Source: PBB1 sp043738425 (GTDB lineage: Bacteria; Pseudomonadota; Gammaproteobacteria; Burkholderiales; Burkholderiaceae_C). From it: 17,372 nucleotides of DNA. Positions 6,811-13,596 of the stretch are shown here, piece after piece. A model generated the notes under the pieces. The model had not been told where the DNA came from. It saw only the letters and a program-made list of their open reading frames with translations, and searched no databases. The DNA lies in contig JAYUGJ010000146.1 in NCBI GenBank assembly GCA_043738425.1, positions 1-17,372 of the forward strand, written 5' to 3'. A program made the translations under genes and the position numbers. The first letter of the stretch is position 1. Every line of letters begins with the position of its first letter.

Positions 6811-7142
6811 ACACCATGACCGTGGACGGGTACCACGCCAAGATCGAGTACGACGACGACCTGGAACTTTTTCGGGGCGAGATTTTGGGCTTGAGCGGCG
6901 GGGCCGATTTCTTCGGCAAGAACCCGAAGGAGTTGCGCGCCGAATTCAAGAAGTCGCTCCAGGTGTTCCTCGATGTCTGCGAGGAGAAGGGGATCGCCCC
7001 GCGACGACACTACTCGGGCAAGTTCAACCTGCGCATTCCGCCCGAGCTGCACGAAAAGCTGGCGATCGAAGCCCAAGCGCAAGGTAAAAGCATCAACACG
7101 CTGGCGCAAGAGGCATTGCAAGAGCGGGTCGCGTCGTCATGA
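6807..7142 (+). CDS. hicB: HicB-family antitoxin
   Basis: HicB neutralises HicA and represses its own promoter. The 111-residue protein has the N-terminal degraded-RNase-H-like HicB domain (YHAKIEYDDDLELFRGEILG, then ADFFGKNPKELRAEFKKSL) and a C-terminal ribbon-helix-helix segment (GKFNLRIPPELHEKLAIEA, GKSINTLAQEAL) for DNA binding. Both parts are complete. The ATG at 6807 overlaps the hicA stop; a second in-frame ATG lies at 6816. Its own stop (7140-7142) overlaps the pyrF ATG by 4 nt, so pyrF is probably translated by coupling to hicB. That ties an essential pyrimidine gene to an autoregulated TA operon unless pyrF has an internal promoter. Confidence 0.93.
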   Translation: MNTMTVDGYHAKIEYDDDLELFRGEILGLSGGADFFGKNPKELRAEFKKSLQVFLDVCEEKGIAPRRHYSGKFNLRIPPELHEKLAIEAQAQGKSINTLAQEALQERVASS

Positions 7143-7996
7143 CGTTCGTCGACCAACTGCTCGCCGCCGACGTGCGCAACGACTCGCTGCTTTGCATCGG
7201 CCTCGACCCCGAGCCGTCGAAATTTCCTGGTGCGTGGAAGAACGACAGCGGTCGAATTTTCGATTTTTGCGCGGCCATCGTCGATGTGACTAAAGACCTG
7301 GCACTTGCGTTCAAGCCGCAGATTGCCTACTTCGCGGCGCACCGGGCCGAAGATCAACTGGAAGCGCTCATTGCGCACATCCATGCGGTGGCACCGAGCG
7401 TGCCGGTGATTCTTGATGCGAAGCGCGGGGACATCGGCAGCACTGCGCAGCAGTACGCGCGCGAGGCGTTTGAGCGCTACCGAGCCGATGCGCTGACGCT
7501 GTCGCCGTTCATGGGGTTCGACTCGATTGAGCCGTACTTCGACTACCCCGATAAAGGGCTGATCTTGCTGTGCCGCACCTCGAACGCGGGCGGCTCGGAT
7601 TTGCAGGCGCAGCGCGTCGTGGGGGCCGATGGCCGGCCTGGCGAGTTGTTGTACGAGCGCATTGCCCAGCTCGCGCAGGGCCAGTGGAACCGCACCGGTC
7701 AACTCGGGTTGGTGGTCGGCGCGACGTTTCCGGCCGAGATTGCGCGGGTGCGCGAACTGGCCCCAACCCTGCCGCTGCTGATCCCCGGCATCGGCGCGCA
7801 GGGTGGCGATGCGGCGGCCACCGTGCGTGCGGGCTGGCGATCGCAGTCGGATGCCACCGGCACCCACACCACCGGCCCGATCATGGTCAGCACCTCGCGT
7901 GCGGTGCTGTACGCAAGCGGCGGTGACGACTTTGCGGTAGCAGCACGGCGGGTCGCCGAGGCCACGCGGCAGCAGCTCAACGCGGCGCGCAAATAA
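7139..7996 (+). CDS. pyrF: Orotidine-5'-phosphate decarboxylase
   Basis: PyrF removes CO2 from OMP to give UMP, the last step of de novo UMP synthesis, in the cytosol. The 285-residue product is of the longer 'type 2' form. It shows SLLCIGLDPEP (16-26), FKPQIAYFAAHRAEDQLE, the catalytic DAKRGDIGSTA (93-103) with K95 and D98, and the phosphate-binding end LLIPGIGAQGGD plus STSRAVLYAS. Small insertions are visible in RVVGADGRPGE and SQSDATGTHTTGP relative to what I remember of relatives. The start ATG lies inside hicB's last codons (ATGA) with no separate Shine-Dalgarno sequence, pointing to translational coupling. The stop TAA sits in the loop of a perfect GC hairpin. Confidence 0.97.
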   Translation: MTFVDQLLAADVRNDSLLCIGLDPEPSKFPGAWKNDSGRIFDFCAAIVDVTKDLALAFKPQIAYFAAHRAEDQLEALIAHIHAVAPSVPVILDAKRGDIGSTAQQYAREAFERYRADALTLSPFMGFDSIEPYFDYPDKGLILLCRTSNAGGSDLQAQRVVGADGRPGELLYERIAQLAQGQWNRTGQLGLVVGATFPAEIARVRELAPTLPLLIPGIGAQGGDAAATVRAGWRSQSDATGTHTTGPIMVSTSRAVLYASGGDDFAVAARRVAEATRQQLNAARK

Positions 7997-8002
7997 GCGC
8001 GC
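7985..8002 (+). terminator. Hairpin enclosing the pyrF stop codon
   Basis: GCGCGC-AAATAA-GCGCGC is a perfect 6-bp stem with a 6-nt loop that contains the TAA stop (7994-7996). No T run follows. A 14-bp perfect palindrome, GCGTTGCGCAACGC, lies further on at 8062-8075. Either could help stop transcription between the convergent pyrF and reductase genes. Confidence 0.35.
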
Positions 8003-8128
8003 GGATTGACGCCCTCTCCCGCCGCGGAGATGACCGCAGAGCGGGCTGGGGCACGGGCCGAGCGTTGCGCAACGCCGCGAAATCGCCAATCAAGCCCCGC
8101 CGCTCAACCTGCAACGCACCCACAAACT

Positions 8129-9409
8129 TCACGTCCGCACAAACAGCAATCGCCACCACGCCTTGATGCTCAGCAAGCTGCTCGGCATGTGGGTTTCCTC
8201 GAGCACTCCGCTCATGCGTTTGACGCGGCTGGGGCTGCGTTTCGCGCTCCACACCAACAGGTCGACCAACCACGGGTGGCGGTTCACCGCGTTGGCTTTT
8301 TCGTAGACGGCGTAGCGCGGCGCGAGGGCGCGCACGGCCGATTCATAACTGGCGCGCACCTGCGCTTCAGGCCAACTGTGCGCGCGGCCTTGCAGCAAGG
8401 CGTCGGCTGCGGCGATGCCGGTTTCCATCGCCTTGCCGATGCCTTCGCCGGTGAACGCATAGGTGCTGCCTGCGGCCTCGCCGGTCACCAGCAAACCAGG
8501 CCGCGACAGCCGCGCGCCTTCGAGCGAGCAACGCAGCGGCGCGCCTTTCAGCTCGCCGACCCACTCGCCGCCCGACACCAATTCACGCGCGGCCGGATGC
8601 GCGCCCACAAACTCGTCGAACATGCTGCGCAGGTTGACGTTGGCCATGGTCTGACCACCACGCGATCCTTTGGCATGGCTGTGCGCCACGCCCACGCCGA
8701 TGTTGAACACGCCACCCGGACACGGAAAAATCCAGCCGTAACCGTGCTGCATGCGCGGGTGCCACACCACCTCCAGCGCTTTCAGCCGCGCCGCCAGTGC
8801 TGGGTGTTTCACGTAGCCGCGCAGCGCCACGCCACTGGGCGTGCGGCGCTCGCACATGCCGGCGGCCAGCAGCGCTTGCGGCGGCGCGCCGCTGGCGATC
8901 AGCAGCCACGGCGCGTGCACCTCGCGCACCACATCACCCGAGCGCAGTTGCGCGCCGATCACGCGAATCGCGTCGTCATCCGCAGCTTCGAGCACGCCGG
9001 TAAAGCGCAGCGGCGCAAACATGCGCGCACCCGCCTCCACCGCAGCGCGGCACAGCAGCAGATCGAGCGCGCGGCGTGGCAACACCGCCAGCGTGCCCGG
9101 CACATCGATGCGGCCGCCGCGCGGGCCGATCACACCGACGTGTGCGGCCGGTTGCGCGGCTGCCAGCACCGCGTCGAGCAAACCGAGTTTGCGCAGCGCG
9201 TGGTGCGCATCGGGTATCAGCCCGTCACCACACACCTTGTCGCGCGGAAAGGCGTGTTGATCGACCAACACCACATCCCACCCCGCCAGCGCCAGCGTGC
9301 GCGCAGCCGCACTGCCCGCCGGGCCCGCGCCGACCACGATCACATCGCATTGCGCGGGCAGTTCAGCCAGTGGCCGGTTGAGCGCAGCAGTTATCGAATC
9401 GGTCAGCAT
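8129..9409 (-). CDS. Geranylgeranyl reductase family FAD-dependent oxidoreductase
   Basis: This 426-residue flavoprotein carries the FAD-binding Rossmann motif VVGAGPAGSAAA (about 25-36), an acidic residue ending the second strand (VVLVDQ), and the family-specific DKVCGDGL (57-64). The second FAD motif reads LLVTGEAAGSTYAFTGEGIGKAMETG. YGWIFPCPGGVFNIGVGV is also characteristic. Members reduce isoprenoid double bonds or act as less defined oxidoreductases; the substrate here cannot be read from sequence. The ATG at 9409 is preferred; a TTG at 9415 is in frame and there is no clear ribosome site. It is convergent with pyrF and divergent from the epimerase gene. A functional link to the neighbouring envelope locus (for example reduction of polyprenyl lipid) is possible but only suggested by position. 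Confidence 0.9.
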   Translation of the reverse strand: MLTDSITAALNRPLAELPAQCDVIVVGAGPAGSAAARTLALAGWDVVLVDQHAFPRDKVCGDGLIPDAHHALRKLGLLDAVLAAAQPAAHVGVIGPRGGRIDVPGTLAVLPRRALDLLLCRAAVEAGARMFAPLRFTGVLEAADDDAIRVIGAQLRSGDVVREVHAPWLLIASGAPPQALLAAGMCERRTPSGVALRGYVKHPALAARLKALEVVWHPRMQHGYGWIFPCPGGVFNIGVGVAHSHAKGSRGGQTMANVNLRSMFDEFVGAHPAARELVSGGEWVGELKGAPLRCSLEGARLSRPGLLVTGEAAGSTYAFTGEGIGKAMETGIAAADALLQGRAHSWPEAQVRASYESAVRALAPRYAVYEKANAVNRHPWLVDLLVWSAKRSPSRVKRMSGVLEETHMPSSLLSIKAWWRLLFVRT

Positions 9410-9610
9410 GTACAACCCGAGCTATTCACCATTCGACGCCAGACAATCACGCACCTCGCATCAACACCACCCCGCCATGTTGAACCCGGCACCCGACACC
9501 CGCTTGCAATTGTCTTACCCGCTGGCCGACGCGCCGGTGTCGGTTTGCAACGCAGCGTGGCGCAGATCACTCAAACGCCCGCATACCAAGGCGAGCCAGA
9601 AAGCGCAGCC
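9410..9610. other. Divergent intergenic region
   Basis: These 201 bp separate the reductase (minus) from the epimerase (plus) and should hold both promoters. I could not pick out a convincing -35/-10 pair on either strand, nor a strong ribosome binding site for either gene. The plus frame is open through the region, but this is a chance continuation on the strand opposite the reductase. Confidence 0.5.
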
Positions 9611-10630
9611 ATGAACCTGCTGGTCACCGGGGTGGCCGGGTTCATCGGCATGCATGTGGCCGAGCGGCTGCTGGCCCGTAGCGACCGCGTGGTCGGCATC
9701 GACAACCTGAACGACTATTACGATCCGGCACTGAAAACCGACCGCCTGGCGCGGCTGACCGGCCACGCCGGTTTTCGGTTTGCGCCTACCGATTTGGCCG
9801 ACCGCACTGCGATGGCGGAGTTGTTTACGCAAGAAAAATTCGACCGCGTGGTGCACCTCGGTGCGCAGGCCGGTGTGCGCTATTCGCTGACCAACCCGGC
9901 GGCCTACATCGACAGCAACCTCGCCGGTTTTGCTCACGTGCTGGAAGGCTGCCGCCAGCAACAAGTGGCACACCTGGTGTACGCCAGCTCATCGAGCGTG
10001 TACGGCGGCAACGCCAAGCTGCCGTACTGCGAGCGTGATGCGGTAGATCACCCGGTGAGCCTGTACGCCGCCAGTAAAAAAGCCAACGAGGCGATGGCGC
10101 ACAGCTACAGCCACTTGTATGCATTGCCGACCACCGGACTGCGCTTTTTCACGGTCTACGGGCCGTGGGGTCGGCCCGACATGGCACCGAGTTTGTTTGC
10201 CGCGGCGATGCTGGCCGGCCGACCGATCAAGGTCTACAACCAAGGCCACATGACGCGCGACTTCACCTACATCGACGACATCGCCGAAGGCGTGCTGCGG
10301 GTGCTCGATAAACCGGCCACGCCGAACCCGCAGTACGACGCGGCGCAGCCCGATGCAGCGACCAGCAGCGCGCCGTGGCGCATCTTCAACATCGGCAACA
10401 GCACGCCGACACCGCTGCTCGAATTCATCGGCACGCTGGAACGTGCACTGGGCGTGCAAGCGGTGTGCGAGCTGCTGCCGTTGCAACCCGGCGATGTGCT
10501 GGCCACGCATGCCGACACCTCCGCGCTCGAAGCCTGGGTCGGCTTCAAACCCAGCACCACGCTGGCCGGTGGGTTGCAGCGGTTTGCCGACTGGTACCGG
10601 TCGCGGCACGCGCGGCAGCAAGCGCGCTGA
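9611..10630 (+). CDS. NAD-dependent sugar-nucleotide epimerase, probable UDP-glucuronate 4-epimerase
   Basis: This 339-residue extended short-chain dehydrogenase/reductase would interconvert UDP-glucuronate and UDP-galacturonate in the cytosol. Visible motifs are TGVAGFIG for NAD binding (6-13), DNLNDYYDPALK (the UDP-GlcA epimerase signature after the second strand), SSSSVYG (127-132), the catalytic YAASK (Y152, K156), and TVYGPWGRPDMA. These together favour the CapI/LpsL-type uronate epimerase over GalE. The open frame runs far upstream to 8006 opposite the reductase gene, but homology begins at the ATG at 9611. The gene ends 12 bp from the stop of the convergent GT39 gene. It is the sugar-nucleotide supplier of the envelope locus that follows (inference). 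Confidence 0.9.
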   Translation: MNLLVTGVAGFIGMHVAERLLARSDRVVGIDNLNDYYDPALKTDRLARLTGHAGFRFAPTDLADRTAMAELFTQEKFDRVVHLGAQAGVRYSLTNPAAYIDSNLAGFAHVLEGCRQQQVAHLVYASSSSVYGGNAKLPYCERDAVDHPVSLYAASKKANEAMAHSYSHLYALPTTGLRFFTVYGPWGRPDMAPSLFAAAMLAGRPIKVYNQGHMTRDFTYIDDIAEGVLRVLDKPATPNPQYDAAQPDAATSSAPWRIFNIGNSTPTPLLEFIGTLERALGVQAVCELLPLQPGDVLATHADTSALEAWVGFKPSTTLAGGLQRFADWYRSRHARQQAR

Positions 10631-10635
10631 TCCCG

Positions 10636-10658
10636 CGCGTTGTTACTTGATCAACGCG
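10636..10658. terminator. Bidirectional terminator candidate between epimerase and GT39 genes
   Basis: CGCGTTG (10636-10642) pairs perfectly with CAACGCG (10652-10658) around a 9-nt loop. The loop contains the stop codon of the minus-strand GT39 gene (10643-10645). With only 12 bp between the two stops, this hairpin is the obvious place for both transcripts to end, although neither side has a strong T run. Confidence 0.4.
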
Positions 10659-12112
10659 TAGGCGAATCGCGCGGGCGGCGTGTTGGCAGCCGCGTGATCG
10701 AACGGCACGTCGACCAGCGTCGGCTCGACGGCGGCCCACTCGGCGCGCGAGGCACGCAGCGCAGCGAAGCGGTCGGCATAGGCCAGCAGCAACGTCGGCC
10801 CACGCGGTGCGGTGGTCGGGCCAGCAGCTGACGGTGCCACGATGCGCGCGGCAGTGAACGCCAGCCGCATCGAGCCGGCCAGGTGGTTTTCGTTCGACAC
10901 CACCACCGCCGGCTCCGGGCCCGCTTGTCGGATGCGAGCGGCCAGCGCCGCAATCGGCAGATTCTGGTCACCGGGCTCACCGTGGTGGCCGTCGTACCAC
11001 GGCCGCAGCGCCAACAACACCAGGCACGTCAGCGCCATCGCAAGGGCTGCGTAGGCCACGCCGCGCAGCCGCCGGTGGTGCAGCAAACCCGGCCACGCAA
11101 CAAAAAACATCAGTGGTGCGCTCACCAGCAGCGGCTGCAGCCAGCGGTCCTTGAAATGCGCCGCGCCGCCTATCACCACCATCGCGACTAGCAGTGCCGC
11201 CAGCAGCAGCAAATAGCGAACAAACAAACCCGCGATGCGCGGATCGCGGCCCGCGCGGCAGGTTGCTTTTTGCGCCTTCCAGCCAACCCCGAACAGCAGC
11301 GCGAACACTTGCCACAGCGGCGATAAAAACGACGGCACCATCAGCGCCAGGCTGCCCAGACCGCGGCCGATTTGACCGATGCCGCGCGCTTGGTCGGAGG
11401 CCAGCTTGCCCGCCGTGCTGTGCACCGCTGAACCCCAATGACCGGCAACCCAGAACGCGTGCGGTGCGACCAGCAAGGCGGCGATGGCCAGCGTCCACAG
11501 CGCCCGCCGGTCGAGCAGCACCTGCCGGGTGGCCGGGGCCCACAGCAACGCGCCACCCATCGCCACCATAAACATCACAAAGCTGTACTTGGCCAGCAGC
11601 CCGCACGCCACCGCCAAGCCCAACGCGGCATACCAGTGCGCGCGCGGTTTTTCTGGCGGCGCTTGCACCAGCTCGATCAGCAACCACAGCGTGGCCGACG
11701 CGGCGGTGGTGACCAGCACCGAGTGCGTCAGGTCGCGCTGCGACTCCCAAACGATTTGCAGCAACAACAGCAACGCCGCGGATGACAGCGCCGCCAGCAT
11801 CGGCGGCAACACCCGGCGCGCCGCCAGCCAGGTGCAGCTGTAGGTGCCGAACAGCAGCAGATTTTTCAGCAGCGCCAGCGCGAAGATGGACACACTGAAA
11901 ACCTGAAAAAACACCAGTTGGAGCCAGGTGTAGAGCGGCGGCTGCGGGCCGTAACCGGCGGCGAGTTGCTGCGTCCACAGCAGCTGCTCGGCCTCGTCGA
12001 GCTCGACGCCTTGCGCACTCGACATGCGGACCAGCAGCTGCAGCGTGAAGTAAAGCAGCAAGCCGCCGAACAACCAGCGCGCCGGTGCGTGGTGGGGCTC
12101 GGAGTTAGACAA
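10643..12112 (-). CDS. GT39 / ArnT-like membrane glycosyltransferase
   Basis: This polytopic inner-membrane protein of about 489 residues has roughly ten to twelve hydrophobic segments and a short soluble C-terminal domain. The first periplasmic loop has the acidic catalytic-type motif ELDEAEQLLW followed by GYGPQPPLYTWLQ, which marks the PMT/ArnT clan (GT39/GT83). Such enzymes move a sugar from a polyprenyl-phosphate carrier to lipid A, core or protein at the periplasmic face. The reading frame continues upstream to 12595 through a 12-bp minisatellite and antisense to the GT2 gene; that part encodes Arg/Leu/His repeats and is probably not translated. A TTG at 12112, just before SNSEPHHAPARWLFGG, gives a family-like N-terminus but has no Shine-Dalgarno sequence, so the start is uncertain. 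It is divergent from the GT2 gene, its likely donor-making partner. Confidence 0.85.
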   Translation of the reverse strand: MSNSEPHHAPARWLFGGLLLYFTLQLLVRMSSAQGVELDEAEQLLWTQQLAAGYGPQPPLYTWLQLVFFQVFSVSIFALALLKNLLLFGTYSCTWLAARRVLPPMLAALSSAALLLLLQIVWESQRDLTHSVLVTTAASATLWLLIELVQAPPEKPRAHWYAALGLAVACGLLAKYSFVMFMVAMGGALLWAPATRQVLLDRRALWTLAIAALLVAPHAFWVAGHWGSAVHSTAGKLASDQARGIGQIGRGLGSLALMVPSFLSPLWQVFALLFGVGWKAQKATCRAGRDPRIAGLFVRYLLLLAALLVAMVVIGGAAHFKDRWLQPLLVSAPLMFFVAWPGLLHHRRLRGVAYAALAMALTCLVLLALRPWYDGHHGEPGDQNLPIAALAARIRQAGPEPAVVVSNENHLAGSMRLAFTAARIVAPSAAGPTTAPRGPTLLLAYADRFAALRASRAEWAAVEPTLVDVPFDHAAANTPPARFAYALIK

Positions 12113-12150
12113 CAAGGGCGGTAATTGGGTTGGCAAGGGATCGGGCAACG

Positions 12151-12294
12151 GATGACGTGACAGATGACGCAAAAGAGGACGCAACAAATGACGCAAAAGC
12201 GGACGCAAAAGAGGACGCAACGGATGACCCAAAAGAGGACGCAACGGATGACGCAAAAGAGGACGCAAAAGATGGCGCAAGAGGCAGCGCCACC
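12151..12294. repeat. 12-bp minisatellite, about 11-12 copies
   Basis: Units of 12 bp with consensus GAKGACGCAAAA run head to tail from 12151. Units from 12163 to 12270 are the best conserved, and the last ones (12271-12294) are degenerate. The period keeps frames open: one plus frame reads DDAK/EDAT, another MTQK/RTQ, and the minus frames read LLRP/LLRH and similar. There are no unique spacers, so it is not a CRISPR array. It occupies the space where transcripts of the GT39 and GT2 genes would begin. Confidence 0.93.
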
Positions 12295-12379
12295 AGCAGC
12301 GCAACAGACGGCAGCGATGCTTTTCGCCGGCACCGCGCAGCGGTTGCGCGCCGCGGCGGAGGATACACAGCGCGCTACC

Positions 12380-12385
12380 TAGAAT
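12380..12385 (+). promoter_or_regulatory. Candidate -10 box for the GT2-GT4-kdoO gene group
   Basis: CTACCTAGAATCTGAG contains TAGAAT, the same hexamer as in front of the GST gene. It would start transcription near 12392, about 44 nt before the ATG at 12436. No good -35 hexamer is seen at the proper spacing. Confidence 0.4.
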
Positions 12386-12435
12386 CTGAGCTGTCGAAGT
12401 CGTCTGTGACTTGAACGCCCAACGCGCCATTGCCC

Positions 12436-13596
12436 ATGCCCAACTCCCCGGCCGATTCGGCCACACGCCAGCTTGCGTTGCTTGATGAAGCGCGCAGTGA
12501 TGGGCACAGTGATGTGCACAGTGATGCGCACAGTGATGCGCGCCACCACCAAACGGCGTCAATGGCACGGCAAATTGCGGCCACCGCTGAGGCACCTGCG
12601 GCTGCGTCGATGGCGCTGCCGGTCACCACGCCGATCGGTGCGGCGCTCGATGTGTCGATCGTCATTCCGGTCTACAACGAAGTCGACAACTTGTGCGATC
12701 TGGTCGATCGCGTGCAGCAAGCGCTGGTGCCCACCGGCCGCAGCTTCGAGTTGATCTGCATCGACGACGGCTCGCGTGACGGCTCAGACCGCGAACTGGC
12801 GCGGTTGGCGGCCGACCGCGACTGGTTGCGCCCGGTGTATCTGGCGCGCAATTACGGTCAGTCGAGTGCGCTGCAAGCCGGCTTCGATGTGGCGCGCGGC
12901 AGCTACATCGTCACGCTCGATGCCGATTTGCAAAACGACCCGGCCGACATCCCGGCGCTGCTGGCGCGGCTCGACACCGATGCCGGTGTCGACATGATTT
13001 CCGGCTGGCGGCAGCAGCGGCAAGACCACGCGGTGTCGCGCAAGTTGCCGTCGCTGTTGGCGAACCGGTTGATATCGGGTGCCACCGGTGTGCACCTGCA
13101 CGATTACGGCTGCGCGCTGAAGGCGTACCGGCGCGAAATCATCGAGCGCATTCGGTTGTACGGCGAGTTGCACCGCTTCATTCCGTCGCTGGCGCGCGAG
13201 GCCGGGGCGCGCATTGCCGAGGTGCCGGTGCGCCACCACGCGCGCACCCGCGGCGTCTCGAAATACGGCATCGACCGCACGTTTCGCGTCATTCTCGATT
13301 TGGTGTTGATCGTGTTTTTCATGCGCTACCACCAGCGTCCGCTGCATGCGTTCGGCGGGCTCGGGCTGTGGCTGGCGACGCCGGGCGGGCTGATCTTGGG
13401 GTATCTCGCCATCGTCAAGGTCAGCGGCGAAGCCATCGGCGGGCGGCCGCTGTTGATGGCCGGCGTGGTGCTGCTGCTGGTCGGCTTGCAGCTGATCGTG
13501 GCCGGGCTGATCGGCGAGATGCTGGTGCGCATCTACCACGAAGGCCGCGGCCGGCCGCAGTTCCACACGCGCCGTGCGCCGCGCACGCGGGCGTGA
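12436..13596 (+). CDS. GT2 polyprenyl-phosphate glycosyltransferase (ArnC/RgtE/DPM1-like)
   Basis: This 386-residue protein has a cytosolic GT-A domain starting at about residue 72: VSIVIPVYNEVDNL, IDDGSRDGS (109-117), the metal-binding LDADLQNDP (D162, D164), and DYGCALKAYRREI, typical of enzymes that attach a sugar to undecaprenyl phosphate. Two C-terminal transmembrane helices follow (GLWLATPGGLILGYLAIV and LLMAGVVLLLVGLQLIVAG). The first 70 residues are low complexity and include four tandem SD(G/V/A)(H/R) units; relatives usually start close to the VSIVIPVYNE strand, so the true start could be the ATG at 12562 or 12610. A TTG at 12430 is also in frame. The stop overlaps the next gene's GTG by 4 nt. 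The transferred sugar cannot be read from sequence; galacturonate is one hypothesis from the nearby epimerase. Confidence 0.9.
   Translation: MPNSPADSATRQLALLDEARSDGHSDVHSDAHSDARHHQTASMARQIAATAEAPAAASMALPVTTPIGAALDVSIVIPVYNEVDNLCDLVDRVQQALVPTGRSFELICIDDGSRDGSDRELARLAADRDWLRPVYLARNYGQSSALQAGFDVARGSYIVTLDADLQNDPADIPALLARLDTDAGVDMISGWRQQRQDHAVSRKLPSLLANRLISGATGVHLHDYGCALKAYRREIIERIRLYGELHRFIPSLAREAGARIAEVPVRHHARTRGVSKYGIDRTFRVILDLVLIVFFMRYHQRPLHAFGGLGLWLATPGGLILGYLAIVKVSGEAIGGRPLLMAGVVLLLVGLQLIVAGLIGEMLVRIYHEGRGRPQFHTRRAPRTRA
12496..12543 (+). repeat. 12-bp tandem repeat, 4 copies, near the GT2 start
   Basis: Units AGTGATGGGCAC, AGTGATGTGCAC, AGTGATGCGCAC and AGTGATGCGCGC differ by one or two bases and encode SDGH, SDVH, SDAH, SDAR. 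The unit differs in sequence from the minisatellite about 200 bp upstream but has the same length. Confidence 0.93.

Larger units (their letters stand above)
12113..12435. other. Divergent intergenic region with minisatellite
   Basis: This 323-bp gap between the chosen starts of the GT39 (minus) and GT2 (plus) genes holds the 12-bp array and a candidate -10 box for the GT2 gene. An open plus frame at 12130-12414 (94 codons) is made mostly of repeat units and has no recognisable domain; I do not call it a gene. Confidence 0.6.

Noticed and set aside
8006..9610. Very long plus-strand open frame running into the epimerase gene
   Set aside because: It lies opposite the reductase gene, has no domain, and arises because GC-rich codon third positions remove stops on the other strand. 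Epimerase homology begins only at the ATG at 9611.
12151..12294. CRISPR array
   Set aside because: Units are 12 bp and directly adjacent, with no spacers and no cas genes nearby.
12130..12414. 94-codon plus-strand open frame (DDAK/EDAT repeats)
   Set aside because: Almost wholly the 12-bp repeat; openness follows from the period being a multiple of three. No ribosome site and no homology that I recognise.
12113..12595. N-terminal extension of the GT39 protein through the minisatellite
   Set aside because: It encodes repeated Leu/Arg/His/Pro units and overlaps the GT2 coding region antisense; family-like sequence begins only near residue ARWLFGG. It cannot be fully excluded because the chosen TTG has no ribosome site.
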